Shown: one piece after another, positions 25,255-33,591 of the stretch | Position numbering within the stretch: position 1 is the first letter of the stretch | Layout of the letters: every line of letters starts with the position of its first letter | Assembly: GCA_019779905.1 (NCBI GenBank) | Contig: JABAKE010000018.1 | Span: 1-64,000, forward strand | Source: Modestobacter lapidis | Lineage (GTDB): Bacteria > Actinomycetota > Actinomycetes > Mycobacteriales > Geodermatophilaceae | Length of the DNA stretch: 64,000 nt | Reading direction: 5' to 3' | Notes under the pieces: generated by a model | Told to the model about the DNA's origin: nothing | Database searches by the model: none | The model's input: only the letters and a program-made list of their open reading frames with translations | Position numbers and translations under genes: made by a program

Positions 25255-26205
25255 TCAGACCCCCGTCCCGGGCAGGACCGACCAGGACGCGGGGTCCAGG
25301 TTGGCGCCGCAGACGACGGCACCCACCGCTGCCCCGGCGGGTGCGGCGTACGCACCGCACAGCAGGGCGGCGAGCGCCGTCGCCCCGCCGGGTTCGGCGA
25401 GCACCCGCAGCTCCTCCCACAGCACCCGCTGCGCCTGCCGGATCGCGTCGTCGGGCACCAGGACCGCCTCGTCCACGTACCGGCCGGTCAGGTCGGCGGC
25501 GATGGTGCCCAGCCGCCGGGCACCGAGGGCGTCGGCGGCGATGCCGCCGACCTCCACGTCGACCGGCTCGCCGGCCAGCCGCGCGGCCTGCAGCGTCGGT
25601 GCCCCCTCGGGCTCCACCGCGACCAGGGTGAGGCTGTCGGTGTACCAGGCGGCGCACCCGGCGATGAGCCCGCCGCCACCGACCGCGACGAGGACGACGT
25701 CCAGGTCGGGGCGCTGCTGGCCCAGCTCGACCGCGACCGTGCCCTGGCCGGCGACGACCGCGGGCTGGTCGTAGGCGTGCACCCGCAGCGCGCCGGAGCG
25801 GTCGGCGTGCTCGACGCTGGCCTGGTAGGCCTCGGCGTAGTCCGCGCCGACGGCGGTGACCTGGGCGCCGTACCGCCGGATCCGCTCCTGCTTGGCCGCC
25901 GGCGCGGTGGAGGGCACGAAGACCTCCGCCCGGTGCCCGAGCGCCGAGGCGGCGTAGGCCACCGCGGCGCCGTGGTTGCCGCCGGACGCCGCGATCACCC
26001 CGGCGGCCGGCACCTCCGCCGCGAGCAGGGCGTTGAAGGCGCCGCGCACCTTGAAGGACCCGGAGTGCTGCATCGTCTCGAGCTTGAGGGCGACGTCGTG
26101 CGGCAGGCCGACCCGGTCGCCGTCCAGGACGGCGACGGGGGTGCGCCGGGCGACGGGGGCGATCCGGACGGCGGCCCGCCGCACGTCCGCGCGGAGCACG
26201 GTCAC
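25255..26205 (-). CDS. PLP-dependent threonine/serine dehydratase-like enzyme (copy 2)
   Basis: A 316-residue fold-type II PLP enzyme. PLP lysine is in MQHSGSFKVRGAFN near residue 50, the canonical cofactor loop ASGGNHGAAVAYAA near 73 and the phosphate loop VGGGGLIAG near 170. Unlike copy 1 it keeps the standard GGNHG segment. Predicted to deaminate Thr, Ser or a related beta-substituted amino acid. Start is GTG at 26205, overlapping the GST stop by four bases (GTGA). It precedes the amidohydrolase by three bases, so the operon is tightly coupled. Confidence 0.9.
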   Translation of the reverse strand: MTVLRADVRRAAVRIAPVARRTPVAVLDGDRVGLPHDVALKLETMQHSGSFKVRGAFNALLAAEVPAAGVIAASGGNHGAAVAYAASALGHRAEVFVPSTAPAAKQERIRRYGAQVTAVGADYAEAYQASVEHADRSGALRVHAYDQPAVVAGQGTVAVELGQQRPDLDVVLVAVGGGGLIAGCAAWYTDSLTLVAVEPEGAPTLQAARLAGEPVDVEVGGIAADALGARRLGTIAADLTGRYVDEAVLVPDDAIRQAQRVLWEELRVLAEPGGATALAALLCGAYAAPAGAAVGAVVCGANLDPASWSVLPGTGV

Positions 26206-27239
26206 CGGCCGGTCCCGCCGGCGCCGTGGCCTGCCGGCACCTCCTCCCCGGGGGCGACCGGCCCGGGCGGGGTGCCGTCGCCGAACGGGGAGCCGCCCAG
26301 CTCCTCGCGGCCGTGCGCGGTGAGCCAGTTCGACGTGTCCGGCCCCAGCGGGACGATCTGCGTCGGGTTGATGTCGGCGTGCACGACGTAGTAGTGCTGC
26401 TTGATCGACGGGAAGTCGGTGGTGTCGCCGAAGCCGGGGGTCTGGAAGAGGTCGCGCGCGTAGGCCCACAGCACCGGCATCTCGCTGAGCTTCTGGCGGT
26501 TGCACTTGAAGTGGCCGTGGTACACGGCGTCGAAGCGGGCGAGCGTGGTGAACAGCCGGACGTCGGCCTCGGTGATCGACCCACCCATCAGGTACCGGCG
26601 GCCGCGAAGCCGGTCGGAGAGCTGGTCGAGGGCGGTGAACAGCCGCTCGTAGGCCGTGTCGTAGGACCGTTGCGAGCCGGCGAAGCCGCACCGGTACACG
26701 CCGTTGTTGACCTCGGTGAAGACGTGCTCGATGACCTCGCTCATCTCGTCGCGCAGCGCCTCGGGCCACAGGTCGGGAGCGCCCTCGCGGTGGTGCGCCG
26801 TCCACTCGGTGGAGAGGTCCAGCGTGATCTGCTTGAAGTCGTTGGTCACGACGGCCCCGCTGGGGACGTCGACCATCGCCGGCACGGTGATGCCGCGGCT
26901 GTACGCGGGGTCGCGGGCCAGGAACGCCTCCTGCAGCCGCTCGTAGCCCAGCACCGGGTCGCGGCCGCCGGGGTCCTCGTCGAAGGTCCAGCTGCGCTCG
27001 TCGTGGGTCGGACCGCAGATGCCCATCGAGATCACCGGTTCCAGGCCCAGCAGCCGGCGGACGATCACGGCACGGTTGGCCCACGGGCACGCCCGGGCCA
27101 CGACCAGCCGGTACCGGCCGGCCTCGACCGGCCAGCCGCCGGCCCCGTCGGCGGTGATCCGGTCGGTGATGTAGTTCTGGTCGCGCTGGTAGTCCTGGCC
27201 GGGGGCGACGTAGCCGGAGCCGCTGGTGTCGTTGCTCAC
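26202..27239 (-). CDS. Glutathionyl-hydroquinone reductase-like GST (Xi class, YqjG/ECM4 family)
   Basis: A 345-residue protein with the family's catalytic motif ACPWANR (Cys51) near the N-terminus, followed by GLEPVISMGI and the long FDEDPGGRDPVLGYERL insertion, then a thioredoxin-like TVPAMVDV strand and a helical C-terminal domain with RFDAVYHGHFKCN. Xi-class enzymes strip a thiol cofactor from S-conjugated quinols. Actinobacteria generally lack glutathione, so mycothiol or ergothioneine may serve instead (inference). GTG at 27239. It heads the operon of dehydratase, amidohydrolase and amidase; why a thiol-conjugate reductase is in that company is unclear. Confidence 0.88.
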   Translation of the reverse strand: MSNDTSGSGYVAPGQDYQRDQNYITDRITADGAGGWPVEAGRYRLVVARACPWANRAVIVRRLLGLEPVISMGICGPTHDERSWTFDEDPGGRDPVLGYERLQEAFLARDPAYSRGITVPAMVDVPSGAVVTNDFKQITLDLSTEWTAHHREGAPDLWPEALRDEMSEVIEHVFTEVNNGVYRCGFAGSQRSYDTAYERLFTALDQLSDRLRGRRYLMGGSITEADVRLFTTLARFDAVYHGHFKCNRQKLSEMPVLWAYARDLFQTPGFGDTTDFPSIKQHYYVVHADINPTQIVPLGPDTSNWLTAHGREELGGSPFGDGTPPGPVAPGEEVPAGHGAGGTGR

Positions 27240-27250
27240 CCGGCCAGCCT

Positions 27251-27269
27251 CCCCGACCCGGCGTCGGGG
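27251..27269 (-). terminator. Short hairpin between the small hypothetical gene and the GST operon
   Basis: CCCCGA-N7-TCGGGG forms a 6-bp stem 20 bases past the stop of the gene ending at 27290. It could end that transcript before the GST operon starts. The stem is short, so this is weak. Confidence 0.35.
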
Positions 27270-27289
27270 CGCACTCGCGGGGGGAGTGG

Positions 27290-27691
27290 TCAGCCGGCCT
27301 CGGCGAGCTCCTCGGGCACGGGCAGGCCGAGCAGGTCCAGCAGCCGGACGACGGTGTCCTCGACGACGTCGTCGTCGGGCTTGCCGCTGCCGTCCTCGGC
27401 GACCAGCGGGCGCAGCTCGTCGGGCTGCGGGGCGCGGCCCAGCGTCTGCGCCGCCCAGCCGAGGAAGGCATCGACCTCCGCCGGCACGTCGACGGGCTGG
27501 CTGGCGTCGGGGTCGGCGAAGAAGTCGCGCGGCTGGGCGCCGAGGTAGAAGCGGCCGAGCCCGGGCGGGGCCGGCCGGTAGTCGATGGTGGCGATGTCGC
27601 TGTCGTGCACGTCGACCACCAGCTCGGGGCCGGTGCCGCTGCGCTGCTGCCACTGTCCGTCGCGGAAGATGAAGGTGCCGAAGTAGCCCAC
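27290..27691 (-). CDS. Conserved hypothetical protein
   Basis: A 133-residue acidic protein. The N-terminal half has alternating strands (VGYFGTFIFRDGQW, then ELVVDVHDSDIATIDYRP) and a GRFYLGAQPRDFF segment. The C-terminal half is Asp/Glu-rich and helical (VVEDTVVRLLDLLGLPVPEEL). GTG at 27691 is chosen because GGGGAGG lies 8 bases upstream; a longer frame begins with TTG at 27715. I do not recognise a family. It sits between the GST operon and a monooxygenase-domain gene on the same strand. Confidence 0.6.
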   Translation of the reverse strand: MGYFGTFIFRDGQWQQRSGTGPELVVDVHDSDIATIDYRPAPPGLGRFYLGAQPRDFFADPDASQPVDVPAEVDAFLGWAAQTLGRAPQPDELRPLVAEDGSGKPDDDVVEDTVVRLLDLLGLPVPEELAEAG

Positions 27692-27742
27692 CCGCCCAGC
27701 CTCCCCTGCGAACAACCGTCCGGGGGACAGGCGCGCGCGTGG

Positions 27743-28363
27743 TCAGACCATCTCGGGCACCCGCAGGTGGGCGACGACGAGGTCGAACTCGGCGACCTCG
27801 AGCACCCGCACCCCGGTCATCTGCGTGTACTCCTCGCGCATGGCCGCGATCTGCCCGGTCGAGCGGTCCATGGTGGATCGCCCGGCGTAGCAGACCGCCG
27901 TCGCGCTGCGTCCGGTGTGCCGGTCGACGAACTGGCTGACGCTGCAGAAGCCGGGGACGTCCTCGAGCTCGGGGACCATGCTGTAGGTGTAGACGTCCAG
28001 GTCGCGGTCGAGCTGCTCGGGCCGGCTCTGCCCCACGGTGAGCCGCACGCAAGCGCCGTCGCCGGCCGGCCGCACCCGGTGCAGCCGGGCGATCTCCCAT
28101 TCAGCGATCTCGGGCTCGCCGCCGAGCACCCGGGCGGCATCGGTGCGCAGCGCGCCGGCGCTCTCGCCGTGGCGCCGCATCGCCTCCTCGCGGTCCCAGG
28201 CGGTGGTGACGATGCACCGGCCGGACCCGCGGTCGGCCAGCATGGACAGCCCGATGCAGCCCTCCAGGTCCTGCAGCGTGGGCCAGGCGTGGTCGCGGAC
28301 GCGGGTGATGCCGTCGGCCACGGCGTGCGGGGCGCCCCGGACGGTGGTGCTCCTGGCGTGCAT
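27743..28363 (-). CDS. Antibiotic-biosynthesis-monooxygenase-like protein (paralogue A)
   Basis: A 206-residue protein with two ferredoxin-like ABM-type halves: an N-terminal domain [12 protein letters not shown] to about 95 with [22 protein letters not shown], and a C-terminal domain with [20 protein letters not shown] and a final [16 protein letters not shown]. The repeated G-F/C-hydrophobic-ADR-x-G pattern in each half suggests an internal duplication. Similar proteins act as monooxygenases or stress dimers without cofactor, but no catalytic residue can be assigned. ATG at 28363 follows GGAGG. A close paralogue is at 33592-34215. Confidence 0.75.
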   Translation of the reverse strand: MHARSTTVRGAPHAVADGITRVRDHAWPTLQDLEGCIGLSMLADRGSGRCIVTTAWDREEAMRRHGESAGALRTDAARVLGGEPEIAEWEIARLHRVRPAGDGACVRLTVGQSRPEQLDRDLDVYTYSMVPELEDVPGFCSVSQFVDRHTGRSATAVCYAGRSTMDRSTGQIAAMREEYTQMTGVRVLEVAEFDLVVAHLRVPEMV

Positions 28364-28466
28364 GCGCGCTCCTCCCCGGCAGGGCGACGCCCCGGCAGCG
28401 CCGCCGCGTCGGACCACTGTGCGCGTCGGGCCGGCCGGCAGCAACCCCTCGGGCCGGTGCCGCGGG

Positions 28467-29324
28467 TCAGCCGCGCTCGGCGGGCTCGGCCTGCTCCGCG
28501 GCCTCGTTCTCGCCGGGGTCGTCCTTGAGGAAGAGGTACCAGTAGGAGGTCGAGACGAAGACGACGGCGCCGACGAGGTTGCCGGCACCGGCGAGCAGCC
28601 AGTTCAGGAGTGTGTCGCCCCAGCCGAGATCCGGGACGCCGGCGAAGATCGCGGCCGGCAGGAAGAACATGTTGGCGACGACGTGGTCGAACCCCATCGC
28701 CACGAACGCCATGATCGGGAAGAAGATCGCCAGGACCTTCCCCGACACGGTGGTGGCGGCCAGCGACATCCAGACCGCGAGGCAGACCAGCCAGTTGCAG
28801 CCGACGCCGCGCAGGAACGTCTCCCAGGCGGTGTGCCCGGTCGCCTTGCCCTGGGCGATCTCGGTGAGCCGCTCGTAGGCCAGGCCCGCGCCGCTGTCGG
28901 CGGCGGACCCGGCGTCGCCGATGACGCCGGTCTGCACGGCGAGGAAGAACGCGACGACGAGTGCCCCGACCAGGTTGCCCAGCAGAACCAGGGTGAGGTT
29001 CTTGACCACGTCGCCGCCGGAGATCTTGCCGCGCATGGCGCTGAGCGGGACCAGCATCATGTTCCCCGTCGCAAGGTCGGAGCCCGCGATGAGGACGAGT
29101 ACCAGCCCGAGGGTGAAGGCCGCGCCGGTGAAGAGCGTCGGCAGGGTGCCCCAGGTCCCCGGGTCCAGCCCGGCCGAGACGATGATGGCGACCAGCGCCC
29201 CGAACCCGATGTAGGCGCCGGCGAGGAACGCGCTGACCAGCACTCGGTCCCAGGTGCGGGTGGTCTTCTTGGCCCCGGTCGCGGCGGCGGCCTGGGCCAT
29301 GTCCTTCGGTTCGCGAGCGGTCAT
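28467..29324 (-). CDS. Formate/nitrite transporter (FNT) family channel
   Basis: A 285-residue membrane protein with six spans and the FNT signatures: [15 protein letters not shown] near 30, [20 protein letters not shown] near 75, [20 protein letters not shown] near 165 and the [14 protein letters not shown] histidine segment near 200, which is the selectivity-filter histidine in this family. FNT channels move formate, nitrite or hydrosulfide with a proton across the membrane. ATG at 29324 follows GGGAGC. The charged C-terminal tail ([12 protein letters not shown]) is unusual but short. It is divergent from the sarcosine-oxidase-like gene; no formate or nitrite enzyme lies nearby. Confidence 0.9.
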   Translation of the reverse strand: MTAREPKDMAQAAAATGAKKTTRTWDRVLVSAFLAGAYIGFGALVAIIVSAGLDPGTWGTLPTLFTGAAFTLGLVLVLIAGSDLATGNMMLVPLSAMRGKISGGDVVKNLTLVLLGNLVGALVVAFFLAVQTGVIGDAGSAADSGAGLAYERLTEIAQGKATGHTAWETFLRGVGCNWLVCLAVWMSLAATTVSGKVLAIFFPIMAFVAMGFDHVVANMFFLPAAIFAGVPDLGWGDTLLNWLLAGAGNLVGAVVFVSTSYWYLFLKDDPGENEAAEQAEPAERG

Positions 29325-29471
29325 GGGGGCTCCCGGTGCGTCACGGTGGGGGATGCGGGCAGTCTGCTCTCGACACGGTGGTGCCCGCAGCTCAGGACGG
29401 CGACCCGACCGTGGCTGGACGGCGGTCGACGGCACCGCATCGGCACCGCATCGGCGACGAGGAGGACCGGC

Positions 29472-30620
29472 ATGGCGGACTACGACGTGATCGTGGTGGG
29501 GCTGGGCGGGATGGGCAGCGCGGCGGCGGCGCACCTGGCCGCCCGGGGGCAGCGGGTGCTCGGGCTGGAGCGCTACGGGCCGGCGCACGACCGGGGCTCG
29601 AGCCACGGGGGGTCGCGGATCATCCGGCAGTCCTACTTCGAGGACCCGGCGTACGTGCCGCTGCTGCTGCGCTCGTACGAGCTGTGGGAGCAGCTGCGCG
29701 TCGACTCGGGGGAGGACGTCATCCAGCTGACCGGGGGCCTGTACTTCGGGCCGCCGGACAGCGGCCTGGTGACCGGCAGCCTGCGGGCGGCGCGGGAGTG
29801 GGACCTGCCGCACGAGCTGCTGGACGCCGGGGAGGTGCACCGCCGTTTCCCGACGCTCACGGCGGGGCCGGACGAGGTGGGGCTGTACGAGGCGGCGGCC
29901 GGGTTCGTCCGCCCCGAGGTAACGGTGGCCGCGCACCTGGGCCTGGCCGAGGCGCGGGGAGCCGAGCTGCACTTCGACGAGCCGGTGCTCACGTGGATGG
30001 CGACGCCGGGCGGTGGGGTGTCGGTGACGACCGCGACCGGCTCGTACTCCGCCGGCCGGCTGGTGATTTGCCCGGGGGCGTGGGCGCCGGAGCTGCTGGC
30101 GCAGCTGGGGCTGCCGCTGACGGTGGAACGGCAGGTCATGTACTGGTTCCAGCCACTGCGCGGGGTGCTGCCCTACCTGCCGGCGCGGCAGCCGGTGTAC
30201 ATCCACGAGGACGCCACGGGAACCCAGCTCTACGGCTTCCCGGCGATCGACGGCCCCGAGGGCGGGGCGAAGGTGGCGTTCTTCCGCCGCGGGACCCCGT
30301 GCACCCCCGAGACGCTCGACCGGGAGGTGCACCCGCCCGAGGTCACCGTGATGGCCGAGCACCTCGCCGACGTGCTGCCCACGCTGCCGGGCCGCTTCCT
30401 GTCGGCGGCGGCGTGCATGTACACGACCACGCCCGACCAGCACTTCGTGATCGCGCCGCACCCGCAGGCCGACCAGGTGATCGTGGCGTGCGGATTCTCC
30501 GGGCACGGCTTCAAGTTCGTCCCGGTGGTGGGGGAGATCCTGGCCGACCTGGCCACCACCGGCACGACGGCGCACCCGATCGGGCTGTTCGACCCGAACC
30601 GGCCGGCACTCGGCCGCTGA
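29472..30620 (+). CDS. Monomeric sarcosine oxidase / N-methyltryptophan oxidase family flavoenzyme
   Basis: A 382-residue FAD enzyme with an N-terminal Rossmann motif [15 protein letters not shown], a [22 protein letters not shown] segment (about 43-60) and, near the C-terminus, [14 protein letters not shown] with Cys315. In monomeric sarcosine oxidase a cysteine at this position binds FAD covalently (family knowledge), and the [15 protein letters not shown] segment near 345 completes the active site. Likely oxidises an N-methyl amino acid to the amine with formaldehyde and H2O2. ATG at 29472 follows GAGGAGGAC. With the dimethylglycine oxidase-like and Rieske genes 10 kb away it could finish betaine demethylation, but it is not linked to them in an operon. 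Confidence 0.88.
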   Translation: MADYDVIVVGLGGMGSAAAAHLAARGQRVLGLERYGPAHDRGSSHGGSRIIRQSYFEDPAYVPLLLRSYELWEQLRVDSGEDVIQLTGGLYFGPPDSGLVTGSLRAAREWDLPHELLDAGEVHRRFPTLTAGPDEVGLYEAAAGFVRPEVTVAAHLGLAEARGAELHFDEPVLTWMATPGGGVSVTTATGSYSAGRLVICPGAWAPELLAQLGLPLTVERQVMYWFQPLRGVLPYLPARQPVYIHEDATGTQLYGFPAIDGPEGGAKVAFFRRGTPCTPETLDREVHPPEVTVMAEHLADVLPTLPGRFLSAAACMYTTTPDQHFVIAPHPQADQVIVACGFSGHGFKFVPVVGEILADLATTGTTAHPIGLFDPNRPALGR

Positions 30621-30650
30621 CCGACGCATCGGGGACGGCGGACGGGCGGG

Positions 30651-32237
30651 TCAGTCGCTGCCGCGCCCGTTCCCGTTGCCGTTGCCCCGGCCGTTGCCGT
30701 TCCCGTTGCCCCGGTCGTTCCCGTTGTCGCCGTCCTCCTCGTCGGACCAGTCGCGGTTCTCCCACCAGTCCCCGTCGTCCCGGTTCCTGTCCCCGTCGTC
30801 CTGATCGGGCTCCTCGGTGACGACGACGGTCTCCGTGGCGGGCGCCGGCGCCGGCGCCGGGGGCGGGGCGGGCTCGGGTGCCGGCGGCGGCGCGACCGCG
30901 TGCGTGACGGTGACCGGGCTGCCCGGGGTCAGCTCGCCGACCGGGTCGACCGCGATCACCGAGCCGTCGGCCACATCGGCGGTGGTCAGCGGGCGGAGCG
31001 TGACCACGAGCCCGAACAGCGCGAGCTCGGCCTCCACCTCGGCGACCGGCCGGCCGACGTAGTCGGCCGAGGCGACCAGCAGCCGCGGCGTCGTGGTCGT
31101 GGGCGCCGCGGTGGTCGTCGTCGCCGGGGCCGTGCCGGCCGCCTCGGAGGAGTCGGCGGCGCCGAAGGTCCGGGCGATGCCGAACGTGATCGCGGCGACC
31201 GCGAGCAGCGCGATCAGCGGTACGAGCAGCCGGCGGCGGCGCGCCGGCGGGGCGTCGCCGGGCTCGTCGCCGAGGAACTGCGCGGGCAGGACCTGGGTGT
31301 CGAACAACTGGGTGGGTGGCTGGGCCGTGGCCCCGGCGGCGGTGGCGCCCGGGTGGGCGGCTGCCGGGCCGGTGGACGGAGGGACGAGGGCGCGTCCGGC
31401 CCGGGTGTCCTCGACCGCGGCGCGGAAGGCGGCGCCGTCGGGGAATCGCTGGGCCGGGTCCTTGGCCAGGGCCCGATCGACCAGCTGCCGCACGCGCTCG
31501 GGGACGTCGTCGGGCAACGGCTGGGGGGTCTCGTGGATCTGCTTGAGCGCGATCTGCACCGAGCTCTCGCCGGTGAACGCGCGGCGGCCGGTCAGGCACT
31601 CGTAGGCGACGACGCCGAGGGAGTAGACGTCGCTGGCGGCCGTGGCCCGGATGCCCCGGGCCTGCTCGGGGGAGAGGTACTGCGCCGTCCCGATGACCTG
31701 GCCGACCTGGGTGAGCGGCACGCTGGACGCCGACGAGGCGGCGCCGAAGTCGGTGATCTTGACCTCGCCGGCCCGGGCCATCAGCAGGTTCCCCGGCTTG
31801 ATGTCGCGGTGCACGATGCCGAGGGCGTGCGCGGCGGCGAGCCCGGCGGCGGCCTGCTCGAGCACGTCGAGCGTGCGGCCGGGGCTGAGCCGCTGCTCCC
31901 CGGCGAGCAACGTGGACAGTGGCTCGCCGTCCACCAGCTCCATCACCAGGTAGGCGAGGTGCTCGTCGGCGTCGGACCCGGGCGGGCCGGGGAGGACCTC
32001 GCCGTAGTCGAACAGCGTCGCGACGTTCGGGTGGTGCAGGCGTGCGGTGTGCTGCGCCTCGGCGCGGAAGCGCGCCAGGAAGTCGGCGTTGCCGGTGTAC
32101 TCGCTGCGCAGCACCTTGACGGCGACGTCGCGGTCCAGCCGGGTGTCGCGCGCCCGCCAGACCTGGCCCATGCCGCCGGTGGCGATCAGGGACACCAGTT
32201 CGTAGCGGTCACCGAAGGTGCGGCCCCTCGGCGTCAC
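30651..32237 (-). CDS. Serine/threonine protein kinase with PASTA-like domain
   Basis: A 528-residue transmembrane kinase. Kinase domain (about 10-265): glycine loop IATGGMGQVWRARD, ATP lysine Lys41, HRDIKPGN at 143-150, DFG at 163-165, and GTAQYLSPEQARG. A juxtamembrane linker leads to one membrane span (RRLLVPLIALLAVAAITFGIA) and one extracellular PASTA-like module (about 395-455, YVGRPVAEVEAELALFGL, then DPVGELTPGSPVTV). A Pro-rich stretch and a tail rich in Asp, then Gly/Asn/Arg repeats, follow. Typical PknB has three or four PASTA units, so this one is minimal. GTG at 32237 follows AGGGGGA; a frame to 32297 is possible. Confidence 0.9.
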   Translation of the reverse strand: MTPRGRTFGDRYELVSLIATGGMGQVWRARDTRLDRDVAVKVLRSEYTGNADFLARFRAEAQHTARLHHPNVATLFDYGEVLPGPPGSDADEHLAYLVMELVDGEPLSTLLAGEQRLSPGRTLDVLEQAAAGLAAAHALGIVHRDIKPGNLLMARAGEVKITDFGAASSASSVPLTQVGQVIGTAQYLSPEQARGIRATAASDVYSLGVVAYECLTGRRAFTGESSVQIALKQIHETPQPLPDDVPERVRQLVDRALAKDPAQRFPDGAAFRAAVEDTRAGRALVPPSTGPAAAHPGATAAGATAQPPTQLFDTQVLPAQFLGDEPGDAPPARRRRLLVPLIALLAVAAITFGIARTFGAADSSEAAGTAPATTTTAAPTTTTPRLLVASADYVGRPVAEVEAELALFGLVVTLRPLTTADVADGSVIAVDPVGELTPGSPVTVTHAVAPPPAPEPAPPPAPAPAPATETVVVTEEPDQDDGDRNRDDGDWWENRDWSDEEDGDNGNDRGNGNGNGRGNGNGNGRGSD

Positions 32238-32349
32238 GACATCCCCCTGACCTTCCGTCGGCGACCTCGCCGACCCGTTCCCCCACCATCCCATCAAGCG
32301 GACGGCGGTGCGGCCGGGGTGTCCTCCGGGCAGGGGTGGCCCGATCGGG

Positions 32350-32874
32350 TCAGGCAGCGACCTGGACGGGGATCTCGGCGGTGGCGGCCTCGGCGAACAG
32401 CACGCGCACCTGCAGCCCGTCCTCGTCCGGGGTGTCGATCAGCTCGGTGCGCGACTCGGCGGCGGGCAGTTCGACGGCGGGCAGTTCGACGGCGGGCAGT
32501 TCGACGGCGGGCAGTTCGACGGCGGTCTGGGCGTCGGCGGACACCTCGGCCGGGGCGTCGGCGGCCGCGGCCGGCATCGGCATCGGCAGCATCGCCGGCT
32601 CCTCGGCCAGCACGAACGGCTCGGCAGCGACGGCCGGCTCGGCCGTGCCGGCCGGCTCGGTCGTGCCGGCCGGCTCGGTCGTGCCGGCCGGCTCGGTCGT
32701 CAGCAGGGCCATCACCGGCGGGGCGGGCACGGACGGCGCCGGCGGCGCCTCCCATAGCCGGGCCAGGAAGGCGAGGTGGGCCATGCCCTCCTCGTAGGTC
32801 TGCGCGATGGCGGTGAGGCACTCGGCCGCCCGGTCCTGGACCGAGACGTCCCCGTCGACTCCGAGAATGGTCAC
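32350..32874 (-). CDS. Repeat-rich hypothetical protein (TEPAG and VELPA repeats)
   Basis: A 174-residue protein starting at GTG 32874 (VTILGVDGDVSVQ). The first 60 residues look folded (DRAAECLTAIAQTYEEGMAHLAFLARLWE). The middle is low-complexity: TTEPAG-type hexapeptides, then an Ala/Pro/Met stretch, then four VELPA pentapeptides. A last acidic-to-hydrophobic segment (ESRTELIDTPDEDGLQVRVLFAEAA-like) closes it. No signal peptide or membrane span. I do not recognise a family. It lies upstream of the kinase gene on the same strand with a 112-base gap, so it might be co-expressed with, or a target of, that kinase; this is only proximity. Confidence 0.55.
   Translation of the reverse strand: MTILGVDGDVSVQDRAAECLTAIAQTYEEGMAHLAFLARLWEAPPAPSVPAPPVMALLTTEPAGTTEPAGTTEPAGTAEPAVAAEPFVLAEEPAMLPMPMPAAAADAPAEVSADAQTAVELPAVELPAVELPAVELPAAESRTELIDTPDEDGLQVRVLFAEAATAEIPVQVAA
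32461..32520 (-). repeat. Four perfect 15-bp tandem repeats
   Basis: The unit ggcgggcagttcgac occurs four times without a single difference. It encodes the VELPA pentapeptides of the repeat-rich protein. Perfect identity at DNA level indicates recent slippage, so repeat number may vary between strains. Confidence 0.93.
32647..32700 (-). repeat. Three perfect 18-bp tandem repeats
   Basis: The unit gccggccggctcggtcgt occurs three times (32647-32664, 32665-32682, 32683-32700), with a partial copy upstream. It encodes the TTEPAG hexapeptides of the same protein. Confidence 0.92.
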
Positions 32875-33037
32875 GGCCCACTCATCGGCAGGTCGTCGCG
32901 AGCACGTGACCACGTGCGGCCGCCAATGTCGGGTCTTCTTTTCGGTGCCGCTCGGGTGCTCGGCGTGCGCGCTGCGGCCGAGGGTCACCAGCGGTGCCGA
33001 CCCGCGTCCCCCGGCGTCGCAGCCGCCGGGCGGCAGA

Positions 33038-33418
33038 TCAGGCCGGGCGGGCGCTGCGCCGTGCGGCGACGGCGCAACCCGCGGCCGCGGCGAACGCCAG
33101 GCCGCCGAGCGCGTAGGGCAGCGCGTCGCTGCCGCCGGTGCTGCCATCGCCGGCGGCCACGCTCCCGGCCGGCTGCTCGGCGACCTGGGGGGTGGTGCCC
33201 GCGGCCGCGCCGGCGAACGCGTGCTCCTCGCAGGCGGTGCCGTTGTCGTTGCCGTCGAGGCCGTTCGGGTCGCTGGGGTCGGCGACGAGCACGGCCTGCG
33301 CCTGCGCCTGCGTCGGGAAGTCGGCGCAGTCGACGTCCGCTGCCAGCGCCGTCCCGGTCATCGGCACGGACACGGCGGCGAACACGACGGCGACGGCGAC
33401 GCTGGTGCGGAGACGCAT
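33038..33418 (-). CDS. Secreted excalibur-domain protein (paralogue 1)
   Basis: A 126-residue protein: signal peptide (about 1-27, ending GTALA), then an excalibur module VDCADFPTQAQAQAVL with DPSDPNGLDGNDNGTACE, whose DxDxDGxxCE-like loop binds calcium in this family, with two cysteines likely to be bridged. A Gly/Ser linker precedes a C-terminal hydrophobic segment ([15 protein letters not shown]) and a short basic tail (RRSARPA). The end has the layout of a sortase sorting signal, but with LPYAL where LPXTG would be expected. ATG at 33418. A paralogue is at 35333-35755, next to a sortase gene. Confidence 0.83.
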   Translation of the reverse strand: MRLRTSVAVAVVFAAVSVPMTGTALAADVDCADFPTQAQAQAVLVADPSDPNGLDGNDNGTACEEHAFAGAAAGTTPQVAEQPAGSVAAGDGSTGGSDALPYALGGLAFAAAAGCAVAARRSARPA

Positions 33419-33553
33419 GCTTGCTCCTTCGACGAACAGGTTGGTCGCGGCAAGTCAGCCAGATCAGCACTGTGCGTGACCAGGGGTCGACGGCGTGTCC
33501 CGGCTGGCGCGCCGAGCACTGTTATCGCAGCGTGATCAGCGCCCGAACGGAGC

Positions 33554-33585
33554 TCCGGCCGGCGCCGGCGGAGGCGCCGGCCGGA
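33554..33585 (-). terminator. Terminator-like hairpin after monooxygenase-domain paralogue B
   Basis: A perfect 13-bp stem (arms 33554-33566 and 33573-33585, 6-base loop) begins 7 bases past the stop of the gene ending at 33592. No U-tract. Confidence 0.65.
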
Positions 33586-33591
33586 ACCGGT

